Shown: one piece after another, positions 12,201 to 24,109 of the stretch
How positions within the stretch are numbered: the first letter of the stretch is position 1
How the letters are laid out: every line of letters begins with the position of its first letter
NCBI GenBank assembly: GCA_033439255.1
Contig: JAVRDV010000016.1
Location: 682,001 to 746,000, forward strand
From: Hericium rajendrae
Lineage: Eukaryota > Basidiomycota > Agaricomycetes > Russulales > Hericiaceae
Reading direction: 5' to 3'
DNA: 64,000 nucleotides
Position numbers and translations under genes: made by a program
Notes under the pieces: generated by a model
Database searches by the model: none
Seen by the model: the letters and a program-made list of their open reading frames with translations, nothing else
Told to the model about the DNA's origin: nothing

Positions 12201-12529
12201 AACGGGATCGCGGAGGATGGCGAACAGACGGGAAGTTGCCGACGGTGTCGCCCGGCGGGACTTGCCTTGATTTTCTTGCTCCTGCAGCGTGCGCAAGCTT
12301 CGTGCGATCGCCTCAGACGGCGGGGCTCAGCGGGTGTCGATGGCTCATGGCTACCTCCTGCATCATTTTTCTTGCGTTTTCTGGACGGTGCAGGTGATTG
12401 GCCTGGCTGCTGGGGCTGCTCTGGTTGCTGCTGCTGCTGGGGTTGTTGCTGCTGTGGGTTGTCGGTCGAGTTTGGGTCCATCTGGAGTGCGGTGTGGAGG
12501 GATGAGTGGGAAGGGAGCAGATGGGTCAT
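9243..12529 (-). CDS. Zn2Cys6 transcription factor with fungal-specific TF domain
   Basis: Large nuclear regulator of about 1000 residues. The N-terminus is Gln/Pro-rich (runs of Q), followed by a basic stretch (SRKRKK) and the zinc cluster ACARCRSKKIKCDSKHPRC..C..C, then TPRGHTERLERQL, a coiled dimerisation region. The arrangement recalls Cat8/FacB-type regulators of carbon metabolism, which is a tentative comparison. A Pro/Gly-rich linker (PPPPHMGMPGPPPG) leads to the middle homology domain (VWLPKDRDMVRRILDVYFERLNFHRPVFL.. and GRTLWRLVGSLVRLAIELGLNHDP), then a Gly/Asn-rich tail ending MGPPS. The zinc cluster is interrupted after KKIK by a GC-AG intron (12175-12265). The ATG at 12529 has a favourable context (GCC ATG A); an in-frame ATG at 12481 would drop 16 residues. 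Confidence 0.9.
12175..12265 (-). other. GC-AG intron inside the zinc-cluster coding region
   Basis: The donor reads AAG|GCAAGT and the acceptor CCACAG|TGCGAT. Removing these 91 nt joins KKIK to CDSKHP and restores all six cluster cysteines. A GT donor four bases further in would break the frame. Confidence 0.8.
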
Positions 12530-13515
12530 GGCGAGAGGTGAGTGAGTGCTTGCTCAATGAGCTTGGTTTATCGACGATGTCGCTGGCGATGTTGCGTTGA
12601 TCCTTTGTCCCTCCGGCCGGACTCTCCCACGCTCTTTACCCCTAGGTCACACCAGTCACGCAATTCCCTCCTCAGCGCACGGCCCTCGCGACCAGCCAAT
12701 CGTACGACCAGCCAATGTCTGTGCATTGCCCAGTTCCTGTGCTTTTCCGTTTGCTTGTCTCGTGGACTCCACACCGCCCGCTGCCATTTTCCGCCCGGGC
12801 TGTCCGAAAGCCAAACCTATGTCACATTCAATTTCATCTGTCATGGTATCGGCGAGCGCTGGTGCGCGCTCCGGCCGTGATCATGTGGAACGGCGAAGGA
12901 CCGTTTATCCTCCGTCTACCGCAGCGTAGCTCCATATCGCAACTCGATATATGGAGATTGACGCGACCATGCACGCGCCTGACGTTCATACTTAAGAGTA
13001 CTAGTATGTCATCGATCTCTAAACACATTATTTCTGTCGCTTTCCGCAATCCATAATTCCTGTCCTCATTTCGTGATTTGCATCACAAATCAAGCGCTCC
13101 GCGGCCGGTCTCGCGAATGCGACCGTTAAAACGTTGGTGAGCAGGATGACGCGTTGGAAGCAACGCGCGCTGTTTTCACAGCACGTGAAGTGCCTCTGTG
13201 GCGGAGCATGGAGGATGCTGGACAGACCTATCGGTGAGCAACGTGAGTGACCTGCTGCAAATATTCTAACACATCGACATCGTGTGAAATGGTCTCGTTC
13301 GAAGACATCGTTCATATTTTGCATGAGAAAGGATTGATGTAGAGATTGGGTGAACATGCCGGATTGTTACCTTACGGAGAACCGGGGCTGCGGATTGGGC
13401 CGGTCGTAGGCCCAAGAGATCCCGAAAGGTGACACCACGTTCATAGCTCCTCCTCTCTCCTCCGTCTGCTTGCATCCTTTGCTATCCCTCCTTATCGCTC
13501 TCTTCCATCTTTGCG
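12530..13515. promoter_or_regulatory. Divergent promoter region with two CCAAT boxes
   Basis: About 990 nt separate the start codons of the Zn2Cys6 gene (minus) and the TMEM41-like gene (plus). Two CCAAT pentamers at 12696-12700 and 12712-12716 lie 16 nt apart on the plus strand. Tandem CCAAT boxes are candidate Hap2/3/5 sites; this is inference only. CT-rich plus-strand DNA at about 13444-13510 is typical of a core promoter and leader just before the TMEM41-like start. No gene is supported here. Confidence 0.5.
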
Positions 13516-14952
13516 ATGGGCCCGATGCCCAATCCTCTCAATCTCACCCCGACCATTCACTCCAATTCATCCGCTTATACGCTCAATACGGTGCACGATA
13601 TGTACGACGACCGTGCCCCAAATGCAGACTACGATGAAGACGACGACCATGCTCCACTTCTCACACCTTCATCGCCTTCGTATGGCACTACCCCCATATC
13701 GCCCGGTGTACCGAGGAACTCTCGAAGGCTGATCTTCAATGCAGCGCTGAAGATGGCGGTCATATTCGCTGTGGGGTCGCTAATTCTTGGAGGGACATTG
13801 TGGATTGCGCTGCCAACATTAGAAGAGTGCGTATTCCACTTCAAACAGCTCACACGCTGGCGTTCGGAAAATCCGAGCGTCTCTTGAGTCTATACTGACT
13901 TGGTATTTTCCCCGTACTTTTCCCGTGGTTAGGGAGGACCGGCCGCGTCTCCACATCCCCAAATCCTTCCAACAGCTTCAGGACCTGAACTTTCTCCTGA
14001 AGAAATACCGCGACATCTACCCCTACCGCATCGTCGTCTGCTATGTCGTCACCTACTTTTGTGCGTTCCCTAACTACCTGCTTCAACCTGATGCGCCCAC
14101 TGACTGAACCCCATCTTTCCCGCACAGCCTTCAAGCCTTTTCCCTCCCGGGCTCCATGTACCTTTCCATCCTCGGCGGCGCCGTCTGGGGCGTCGCACGC
14201 GCTCTGCCACTTGCCTGCGCCTGCGTTGCCACGGGCGGCACGCTCTGCTACCTCCTCTCCGCGCGCTCGGCCCCGCGCTGCTCGCGCTCCCGAAGTTCCA
14301 AGCGCGCCTCGATACGTGGACGGAGAAGATCGCGCGGCAGCGCGAGAACATCATCCCGTTCCTCATCGTGCTGCGCATCGCGCCGCTGCCGCCGCACTGG
14401 GTCGTGAACGTCGTGTGCCCGCACGTCGGCATCGGGATCGTGCCGTTCTGGATCAGCACGTTCCTGGGCATCTTCGGCGTCACGGTCATCCACACAACGA
14501 TCGGCGGCGGGCTCGACCAGATGACGAGCGCGGACGACTTCCACCTCATCTCGTGGCGCAACTTCTTCCTCCTGTCCGCGGTCGTCGTCGGCGTGCTCAT
14601 CCCCGTCGGCATCCGCTGGGTCTTCAAGCGCCAGACCGCGGAGGTTGCCGAGGCGGAGGCGGAAGCGGAGGAAGAGGAGGAGATTCTCGAGAGCGAGGAC
14701 GCGGTGCTTGCGCGCGGGCCGCGTGCGCTCAAGAACAAGCATGCGCGGATCCAGCTGCTGCAGAATGACGACGACGAGAGCGTGCTGCTTTTGGAGGAGA
14801 GCGATGCGGAGAGCGACGAGGACATCATTCTCGAGGCGGGCCCTGCGCTCGTGTACAAGGCGAAGGACGGCGAGAGCAGCAGCTCCAGCGCGCCGCCGAG
14901 CCCGATGGAGCCCAAGGCGGGGTCCTCCACGGACGATCTCGTGCCTCGCTAA
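13516..14952 (+). CDS. TMEM41/VTT-domain membrane protein with an apparent frameshift
   Basis: VTT-domain proteins related to TMEM41B and Tvp38 are ER/Golgi lipid scramblases. The N-terminal 70 residues are hydrophilic (ending DDDHAPLLTPSSP), followed by a membrane segment (ALKMAVIFAVGSLILGGTLWIAL). Exon 2 (13933-14064) and exon 3 (from 14138) join across a GTTCCC donor to give the family signature LQAFSLPGSMYLSILGG. The conserved block FLIVLRIAPLPPHWVVN and a final membrane segment (NFFLLSAVVVGVLIPVGI) follow. The C-terminal tail is acidic (EAEAEAEEEEEILESED and later DESDAESDEDI types). Between YLLSA and LGPALLALPKF, near 14261-14266, the frame shifts by one base and no intron can explain it. 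A missing G in a GC-rich run or a real mutation would do so. Confidence 0.8.
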
Positions 14953-16061
14953 CTCCTTCGCTGTCGTTTGCACTCATTGCCATCTACGCTGCATCACTCA
15001 TCCATCCATATCATGAGCTCAGGAACTTATTTATACACCGTCCGTCCAGCTCTTCTCTTCTGCGGTCTCGCGTGTTGTATTTATACATTCGTCCGGGGCA
15101 CTCGCTCCTTCGTTCTCACTTACAGTCTTGTTGCGCGGTGCTAGACTTGCTCCGTATGCTGGGCGGCGGACAAATAGTATGTTAGTCGATACATATCAGG
15201 TAATGTGGTTTAGAGGTGTAGGTTCAATGGAAGTGCTTTAGTTGATGATTATTCGTGGCGAGCAAGTCTTGATCAGAGATCTTCAATCTGGTGAGTTTAT
15301 GATACGGATTGGGCCCTGGCTTTGCACGTTGATCTGTCTAATGTAGTCGTAAGTGTTTATAGTCCGGTGGATGCAGATGGTTGCATGGTGTTTGAACAGC
15401 CAACTGAACTGCAAGCAAGAGGAGATTTCTCATCCTTGGACTGCTCCTGATGTAAGCCTGATCCTGTGTCGTCGTCGTCGTACCTCGCGTTGTGTTCTAC
15501 TAGTGGCGTCACGTGGTCGTTGCAAACGGGCATTTAGTTGAGTGGATATTCTTTTTCCTCGTCAATGGACGTTGCATTAGGCTTGCAATGGAAATTTATG
15601 TGCTTACTATTTTCAGACGCAAAGATAAGGGTGCAGATTTATATGTCTGTCAAGTAGGTGCTGTTATAATGCAACATCATCGGGGTGAGTGTTTCCCGCC
15701 TAACCACTACAACCCTCAATCTCATCCGGGACACTAGCGTTCGTATGTCCATCTGGAGCGCCAGTGGGCTAACGACCTCGACGTTCCTAATGGGTTGGCA
15801 ACCTTGAATCACGATCCAGGGTTGCTGCACATGGCTCGGCCTTAATGCTGTGTTGCATTGATCAGAAACAGTGAGTCGATTGAATGTTGCACCCATTGCT
15901 TGATTCTGCTACCGCGCCCACTGCGACTTTACAGCCTCGGATCATTCATCACCGCAACAATGATCTGAAGCCCGTGTCGACCCTGCGCATGCCACGAGCT
16001 GGCAACTGGACCGCGCACGATGATGTTTCGTGATTCGGCGTATTGCCTCGCGTGGGGCTAG
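14953..16061. other. Intergenic
   Basis: This holds the 3' flank of the TMEM41-like gene and distal upstream DNA of the secreted-protein gene. It is AT-richer than neighbouring genes. I see no coding signal, RNA gene or repeat. Confidence 0.4.
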
Positions 16062-16069
16062 TATATATA
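16062..16069 (+). promoter_or_regulatory. TATA box
   Basis: A TATATATA run lies about 195 nt before the start codon of the secreted-protein gene. It is followed by CT-rich DNA, where transcription plausibly starts. It is the clearest TATA element I noticed in the window and suggests a regulated rather than housekeeping promoter. Confidence 0.6.
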
Positions 16070-16261
16070 CCGGCAACAAGCCATCGCATTCTGGTCGTCG
16101 TCCACTTGCTGGCCCTGTGTGACCCCGTCTTCATTCCATTCTCCTTCGCATTCGCCCGACGAGTTGCTGGCAACCGTCACTTTGCCTTCATTTCCAGTCG
16201 ATCTTTCTTTACTTTGCACACATCAGGAACTTGAGTAAGTACCGAACAAAAACACATTGCC

Positions 16262-19239
16262 ATGCGCACCTTCACCCGCCTCGCGGCGATGACCTCGCTC
16301 GCGAGCCTGGAAGCCCTCGCCGCAAACAACTGGCAGCAGCCCTGCTTCTCCGGACACTGCACCTACGAGCTGCCCACAACGCACAACACCTCATCCGCCG
16401 CCGTGCACATCGTACGTACCCCCCGCGCCGCTGAAAACAATAGAATGCTCACGCAGATGACAGTGGGGCTCGCAGAACGCGATCTCGGACGTGACCGCCG
16501 CCGGGGGCTGGCACATCCTCAACTGCGACCCGCAGACCCCGGCGCAGGACATCCGCCTCGTCTGCACGAGCCACAACGCGTCGGCCGCGGGGTGCGACCA
16601 CGTCATGCAGGGCGGCGCCGAAAACACGATCGTGCGCCTTCCCGAAAACGTGCGTCCTCCTCCCTTCCTGTCCCGTGTCCTGAGCTGAGCGATGATGGTA
16701 GTGCACGACGGCGCCGTTCGCGCGCGTCGCGAATGTGAGCGTCGCGGAGGACCAGAGCGTCCCCGCGCACACGAAGCGCGCGCTCTTCGGGCGCGCGGAC
16801 GCGGCGCACCCGCAGGTGCATACGTTCACGCTCGACACGAATTTCTCCGCCATCGATACGACCCGGTGCGTCGCGCCCTTTCTCTCAATCAGGCGTGTGC
16901 TGACGTATGTGTTGGGCTTGTAGGAATGGAAATGTGTCGTTCGCGGTGCAGGGGCTGAATGTCCCGGGATATAGCGGCAACTTCACGATCGTGCCGCCGG
17001 CGCAGACAAGGCGCGCGGCGTCGCGCGCGTTTGGTCGCGGGAAGGCGCGGCGAGTCGTTTTGGGAGGCTGCCGTTTTGTGCGTGTCGTTGGTTGTGTGTT
17101 GTGTGCGTTGCGTGAGGCTGATGGCTGAACAGTTTCTCGACGGGCCGATGCCGACACCACGACAAATACTCATCCTCAGCCTACAGAAACGACATCGGGC
17201 GCTGATGGGACGACGAGCGCCGATGCTACCGCAACAAGTGATGCTGGAGACGTTACGACGAGCTCAGATGCTAGTGATCCGCAGCAGACCGGGGATCCCA
17301 ACGACCCCAACGACCCCGACACTTCCACAGCCCCGGAGAGTTCGACGCTGCCGCCTTTCCAGTTTAATTTGCACAAAAACCTCTTTAACGAGAGTGTTGC
17401 ATGTACGGCCGGGGGTAAAAATAACGCCCAGTCGTCTGCGAAGGTGAGCGTCGATCTGGACGCGCAGGCAACGATGCAAGTCGTTATTGGTGTCGATGCT
17501 TCTGGGACGCTGTCACCGCCGAAGATCAGCGATATCAGTCTCACGGCGAGTATGTCAAAATTTCTTCGTCTCTCCGCGGTCCCATGCTGAGGGCGAGGAT
17601 CAGGTGTGCTCGGGTCCCTGGACGGCAAGCTCTCATTCACGGCCGACGCTTCCGGCAAATTCAACGTCCCATCAAAGTCCTCGCGCAAAAGGCGATCTCG
17701 GGGCTCAGCATCCCAGGGTGAGTATTACTTCGCAATTCTTCCCTTCTGAGTGGCATCTCACGCGTCGGACACAGAATCCTGAACGTCACGCCCACTTTCC
17801 TCATCAGCGCGCAGGCCCAGGGTTCACTCGGACTCGGCTTCGTCAGCTCTGTGGATCTGAACTATAACATTTCCAGCGCCGAGATGACTTTCCCGCCTCA
17901 GAAGAAGGCACCAGCACCGAAGCAAGCGAAGCCCGGCAGGCGTGCTGCTGCCAAAAGACAGGCACATCCGGTTCTGGCGCGGGTGGAGAGACGAATTCCG
18001 CTTCTGTTCAGCGCGGTGACAGCGGTATGTGATGCTAGATATACGCATTCGAAGTGTATTCATGGGGCCGTCTAGCTATCTCCTTGTCCACCAGCTCCGG
18101 CTCTAAAGGCAACGCTGACGTCTCGGCCCACGTTATCCCGGAGGTGTGTTGGAGCCCTCTTCATCCTGACTACGTCTCCTAAATTCTTCCGCTGCATAGG
18201 TCGGCGTCGCGCTTAGCGGCCTCGGCCAGTCCGCCAATGTTGTCTTGAAGATGGATACGTCCGCAGAGCTCACGCTCGGCCCTAACTCGGGCGGCACGAG
18301 TAATCCGTCCTCGGAGACAGATAGCTCGAGCTCGCAAACAAGTAGCGCGGCATCGGAGACGAGCAACACGGCGTCGGAGACAAGCAGCGAGGCGTCGAAA
18401 ACGAGCAGCGAGGCGTCGGAGACGGCCAAGAGCACCTCCACGGCACGTTCAACACCCGCAAAACCAGCAAGGCGCGCCGCCGGTTCTACACAGACCTGCG
18501 CGAAGATCACGACCGGGATGAACATGCACGCCAGCTCAGATGGCAACTTCTTTGGCCTCTTCGACACAACGACGAGTGCTCAATTGTTTAACAAGGACTT
18601 CACACTGCTCAATGTAAGTGTCGATCCGCTTGTTTTTCGTGATGCGATGGCATGCTGAGGAATATGCAGAAATGCTTCCCGGCTGGAAAGGCGCCGGCGA
18701 ATCCTAGCTCGACGTCAACTGGCACGCGTTCGACGGCAACCGGCACGCATTCGACGTCAACGGGCACGCATTCGACGTCAACGGGCGCGCATTCGACGTC
18801 GACTGGCACGCGTTCGACGCCAATTCATACTGCCACCGACGACCCCGATGACCCTAACGCAACGTCCATTGATTCCACCGACGCGCCAGAGGCCACTTCG
18901 AGTGATGCTCCGGACGATGGAACGTCGACCATTGACCCAGATACCACGGATGTTGACCCCACTGCAACGAGCAGCGATCCATCTGCGCCGACCGACGATC
19001 CCGATGCCGGCGTAACGCAGACAGACTCCGATTCCACGCCCACCGACACTGCATCAGCCCAGTCGAGCGACAGCCCTGTGCTCCGCAGAACCCTGCGGTT
19101 CAGCAGAGGCGGAAGCCGCAGGGACATCTGGCGTGCTTTTATGCGTCAGGCGCAGAGCAATACTGGACTCCAGTGTTCTCCCAGCGGGACCACAGCGCCA
19201 CAGCCGCTGGTGAGCCAGACTGTGCCGGCGGACGGGTGA
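16262..19239 (+). CDS. Secreted Ser/Thr-rich protein, DUF7223-like
   Basis: The start MRTFTRLAAMTSLASLEALAA is a plausible signal peptide. The N-terminal module has pairs of cysteines (CFSGHC, later CDPQTP and GCDHVM) and N-glycosylation sites. A Thr/Ser/Asp-rich linker (17150-17340) leads to a module starting FQFNLHKNLFNESVAC. This module reads on through VDLDAQATMQVVIGVDASGTLSPP and ILNVTPTFLISAQAQGSLGLGF, and matches my memory of the fungal DUF7223 domain. Dibasic KR/RR sites (TKRALFGR, KPGRRAAAKRQ) could be Kex2-type cleavage points. A second Ser/Thr linker (18300-18440) and a GTHSTST repeat tract follow, then a Cys-poor tail ending VPADG. At least seven short introns interrupt the gene. 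Its molecular role is unknown; a cell-surface or extracellular protein is likely. Some exon joins between 16640 and 18240 are approximate. Confidence 0.75.
18711..18818 (+). repeat. 21-bp coding minisatellite
   Basis: About five imperfect copies of a 21-nt unit encode a seven-residue repeat (GTHSTST and variants GTRSTAT, GAHSTST) inside the secreted-protein gene. Such tracts tend to vary in copy number between strains and are likely O-glycosylated. Confidence 0.85.
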
Positions 19240-19429
19240 TTTTGCTTCGCTTTATGGCTTGGCATAACATTGAGCTTCATCCATCCACAGCCAGCAGGCA
19301 GCTGCTTGAAGGGATGTCGCCGTATAGTTATGAGTAGTAGAGTACTGTATCTGAGCTTGTGATGTTACTTTAGATCCTCGTTAATCAATACGATAGTTAT
19401 GTTAAAAGACCGCCGGAGCAAGTGAATAT

Positions 19430-19503
19430 GGTCCGATGGCGTAGTTGGTTATCGCATCTGTCTAACACACAGAAGGTCCTCTGTTCGAGCCAGGGTCGGA
19501 TCA
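19430..19503 (+). tRNA. tRNA-Val (AAC)
   Basis: A 74-nt cloverleaf folds well. The acceptor stem GGTCCGA pairs with TCGGATC with one G-T wobble, the anticodon stem TCTGT/ACAGA encloses the loop CTAACAC with anticodon AAC, and the T arm CTCTG-TTCGAGC-CAGGG is intact. It has A-box (TGGCGTAGTTGG) and B-box (GTTCGAGCC) promoter elements and no intron. The overall sequence resembles yeast tRNA-Val(AAC). Confidence 0.93.
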
Positions 19504-19522
19504 TAGTGGCTGTCCATCCCTC

Positions 19523-19527
19523 TTTTT
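19523..19527 (+). terminator. RNA polymerase III T-run terminator
   Basis: TTTTT lies 20 nt past the tRNA 3' end on the same strand, as expected for Pol III termination. Confidence 0.7.
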
Positions 19528-19819
19528 GACCTGTCCCTAAAAGAAATTCTGTTGCTGTGATGTTGAGGTGTTTGTTGCAAATGTTTTGATTTGAGAGCGC
19601 TTGAGCGAGCCGGACCATCGGGCGCTTCAATCAGCTTGCCCGATTCGGCGGAGGGAGTCGGACGTCGGTCACGGCGCTCAGCGACGCAAATTCCAGGCGT
19701 CCAAGTTCTGCCGCCTTCGGGTTGCTAAAATACGACGCCCAATAGCAACGCACTTGCATCCCTGCTTTCTGTCCCACTACCACCTTGTATCATTTTTGTA
19801 TCATTGAAGACAACTCGCC
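19528..19819. other. Intergenic, CWH43 promoter
   Basis: This short region between the tRNA gene and CWH43 contains the CWH43 leader. No other feature is visible. Confidence 0.4.
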
Positions 19820-22800
19820 ATGCCGTCAGGCACACCTAGTACCTCGTTCACGTTCCACGCGGCGATGCTTGCACGCGTCCACAACATCCTGTCATTCACC
19901 GCGTTCGCGAGTGCCCTCGCGATAGGATGCGCGCTCCATTACAAGAAGATCGTGAAGAATGGTGTAGCCGGCTGGCCACAGGAATGGTTTCCCAGCGTTT
20001 CTGCAACGTGGGTTATTTGACGCGTCTTTTACTGCTGAATATCGTGTACATTTCGCATTGATGCAGGATTGGAGACTGGTATCCTGAGAGGAATATATTC
20101 CAGATCCTCATCGCGCTCAATTCCGGTACGCGTTCCATCCTATTGCCTGGAATGATGTGCTCAAAGTCTGGACTTTACTGCAGGCCCTCGTTTTGCTGTC
20201 CTCTTTCTCACCTATCTGCTCACACGGCGCAATTTCCCTTCATCTGCCCTTCCAAATGTGCTTCTTGTTACCGGTGTAGTTCGGACCCTCAGCTGCGGTG
20301 GTTGGGTGTATATCACTTCAAGCGACGACCATGATGCCCATGACGTCCTTATGATTTTGTACATTGTTTGCAATATTCCATGGATGTGGATAAACGCAAG
20401 ATTGGCTTCCGGCAGCGCACGCAAGCGTAGGTTCGTATCAGGCTTGTCTTCTGGCTAGTGTTGTTTCTGATTTTTGGATCAAACACCGCGCCAGAGTGAT
20501 AATGGGATCGTCGTGAGTGGTATACCTCTTGAATGGGTGGGTGAGTGCTTAATACCCATCCCCACTGGGTTCAAAGGTTCTGGATTTCCTTGATTCCCAT
20601 GATCTACTTCTTCCTTCAACATAAAATGCATCGTATACCAGGCGGTCGGTTTCTCATTTTTGCAATAGCCTCAATCGTCTTTGACTCTTGATCTTCATTG
20701 CACAACAGCCTACACTTATTATGCCTTCTTTGAGTGGTCACTCATCCTGCTTGATATTGGTTTTGATACAGTAGCAGAACAAGAATTTCGTGAAAGTGGT
20801 CTAGAGGTGCGCATATATTTTCCACCTGGTTGATGAAGATGAAACTTAGAGCTTCGGATTTAGATTACGTTGAATATGCCTTTCGAATCTCGAGCAGGTC
20901 AATTCAATGGCCAGGCAAACGAAATGTATACACGTATTCACCGTCTTGCGTAATTGATTTTTGACTCACCTATTATTCATTCTTGGCGCAATTAGAAAGA
21001 AAGCTGCAGCCCAAATTGTTCCTTCAACGTCTGCAACGACTGTTGTGAATTCCGCTCATGTCGTTGAGGCTAAACCATCGTTAGAATCAGAATCGGGATC
21101 TCTTCGACGCTTTTTCAGCTTTCTTGCCGACGTCTACTTCTGTATGTACCGAAACAATTTATGTCGGTATTCAGCATACTCACCTGGTCCTTCATGCATA
21201 CAAAAAAGCATACCAATCTTGGACACTTCTCACTGCTCTTCCGACTACCCTGTTCTACTTTTCGGTCTGGAAGCTTGCTCTTACAGGCTCTGAACTCTCG
21301 ACACTGGCCACCCTGTCCCCATCTTCTTGGCGTCATCGACAGTCCGCTCTTTCGTACATTCGACCTTGGATGCCAGTTATTGGTTCTGATTAGCGCAGCT
21401 TCCGGCATCGGAACGTGGCAGGCGGAGAGCGTGTTGACTCGCCTTATTGGCGTGGCAGTCGGCGTGATGGCCTCAGTTCTCAAATGGGCCGGCGAGTGGG
21501 AGGTCGGAGGGGAGGCCACCGGATACTACAGTATCGGTAAGGTTTGCACCATCGTCGAATATGCCGATGGCTTATACGAATATCCTAGTGTTCTTGTTGG
21601 GTCTCGTCGTTTCTTCGCTTACGAAACACTTCAATCACGGAAACAATCCTGGTGCGTCTTCAATGAGCATAGTCAAAGTTCTGGATAATCATCTGAATAC
21701 TGTTTTCAGGGTGGCCCATCGTAGACGAGCATTCTGGAGGCCACCAGAAATACATATTGGCGATTGCTTCGCTTTCCTTACTCGAGCTTATGACCAGACC
21801 TTCCGCCTCACCTTCTTCTACTTCCGCTTCCCAACCCAGCACGCCATCCAGATCGAAGTCCGGCGAAGTTCGCGCAGCCAAAGCAGTCTAGCTCCGGACA
21901 CTGGCTCCCGGCCGCTCTTGCGCTCGGTGCACTTGTCTTCTCCCTCCACGAACGACTGACGGACGCCAGCACGCTGATCGCATGGACATGGACCGGCTAT
22001 CCTCTGAAAGGACCGGCACCACATGTGCATGCGCCGTTCACCCTCCTTGCCCAGGCTCTAGGTGTCCTTCTTGCCGTTCACTCGTGTTTCACCCGTTCTC
22101 GCAGCCTGTCGTGGCTCACCCATCCATGGTGGTACTGCGAGGGAGCTGTCAGCGCGTACGTTCTTATACGCATATACGGACTGGGCCGGGTACATGGGCG
22201 GCCTTGCGAACACCGTCTTCCTGATGTCGATTGCGCCGCACGTCATCGAGAACGCTGGAGCTGCCGCGCGTGTCCACGGCGCAGCGAGAGTGTTCACCAC
22301 CGCATGGCTTGTCTGGGTCGTTATGTTGTTCACGAGCACCTTCACGGTCGCGTACGCGTTCGTACCTGGCGCGTGGTCGTTCAGGAACACACAGACTGGT
22401 ACGTCCGTTTCGATGAAGGGCTAGCCCGACATCACGCTGAGCTGTATACACAAGGATCCTTTCCGCCCAAGTTCTCCTGCTCGGCTCGGCCTTCGACTGG
22501 CGCTCAATCCTCCCCGGATCCCTCGGCCGCCCCGCGCAGCCCTCTGCACCAGCCCTCCCTGCCCGCACTGTCAAGCACACCTGCATTCTCCTTGCAATAC
22601 ATCGCTTTTTGCACTCCTGGCCCCGCTCACGCGTTCTCCACCAGTTGTTCCGGCGCCCGTTCCGGCGCATGAACGTGCACGGCTGGTCAACGCCGGTATC
22701 TGGACAGTGCATTTCGGGATCGACAACGCCGGGCGGGACAGCCAACGCCGGATGCGGAATCTGATTCGCGATATGCAGCTGGACGTGGTCGGGCTTTTGG

Positions 22801-24029
22801 AGACGGACTTGCACGTACGTCGGGTCGCGTGTTGTTATTGAGTGACAAATATGATAATGATTTTGCTGCAGAGACCGGTATATGGGAATCGAGATTTGTG
22901 CGTGGCTTTTCGTTCGGTCGTCTTAATCGTTGCTGAGGCTTTGTTGGTTCAGGACTCGAGTGATGGCCGAAGATCTGGGTTATGTGAGGTCCTTTGGCTT
23001 TTGATGGATTCCATGTTAACATTGTGGAAGTATGTGGATATTGGCCCAGGACCGAACAAGCACACCTGGGGTGCCGTTCTCCTCTCAAAGGTCCGTTCGT
23101 CTGTTGAACAATGGCCGCCGTATTCTCACCCGCCTATCGCAGTTCCCCATTTTGGAATCCACGCATCACCTCCTGCCCTCTCCGTATGGCGAGCTCGCTC
23201 CCGCGATTGAAGCCATCCTCGATATCTATGGGAGGAACGTGACGGTCATCGTCTCGCACAACGGCCAAGGCGAGTCGCATGGTGTCCTGGTCCTGAAATG
23301 ATTCTGAAACGCCAGATGTATGCGCAGAGGAGACGCCGCTTGATCGACAGCTGCAGGCGATGAGCTGGGCCGCATCATGGCGGCTTCGTACCCAGAGCCA
23401 GTCATATTCCTGGGCTACGTTGTGACAGATCCCAAGGCTCCACGACGTCAGCACTGCTACTGACTTATAGTCCGGATGTTTGCTGATGTGGGGATTCAGC
23501 TGCGCCATATCAATACATGGTCGAAGACGGACGGGTGCACGACATTGATGATGAGGACAACGACCGCTGGTATGTGCGCTTGCTAGTCCGCTCGCCGGCT
23601 GAAGCCTGACGCGGATCCATGCAGGTGTGAATACATCTTCTACCGCGGTGTTTACCGCACGGCCTACGCTCGCGTGTCTCGAGCACCATCACCGACACCG
23701 AGCTCCAGATCGGCCAGTTCGTCGTGCCGAGGTACAACCATCCGATAGTGAACGATACGCGCGAGGACCGTTATCTGCGCGCCTGGAGGGAGGATCTGCC
23801 TGTAGAACATGTGGTTGTTCATCGCTTTGTCGTCCTTCTTTCTGACGCGACGTCAACAGTGGTTCCCGATGAGTATTATCGGAATAACAAGCACCCTGAT
23901 GGTGTTCGAGGCCACTTCTATCATGTTTTCAACACGGTACGGCTTTTCCTCTGACATTTTCCATCCACCAACGAGTCATTGCAAACTTAGCCCTTGTACT
24001 ACAAGATTCCAGAAGGAACTGTATATTAG
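19820..24029 (+). CDS. CWH43: CWH43, GPI-anchor lipid remodelling protein
   Basis: CWH43 exchanges the diacylglycerol of GPI anchors for ceramide in the secretory pathway. The N-terminal part is a Frag1/DRAM/Sfk1-type multi-spanning domain (residues about 15-250; [55 protein letters not shown]). A second multi-spanning block follows ([71 protein letters not shown]). The C-terminal third is an endonuclease/exonuclease/phosphatase-fold domain with [49 protein letters not shown] and finally YKIPEGTVY. Many 50-60-nt introns split the gene, so frames change often, but the conserved blocks occur in the right order. As in fungi generally, the two parts that form separate proteins in animals are one gene. 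The 3' end converges on AP-3 beta with only 80 nt between stop codons. Confidence 0.9.
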
Positions 24030-24109
24030 GTAGAACTTGCTACCTCTATCCATGTATTGGGACTGTTGTAGAAATGCACCAATGTAATAAACCGGAACCC
24101 CATTCACGA

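Noticed and set aside
22164-22814. 216-codon minus-strand frame
   Set aside because: Antisense of CWH43 membrane segments.
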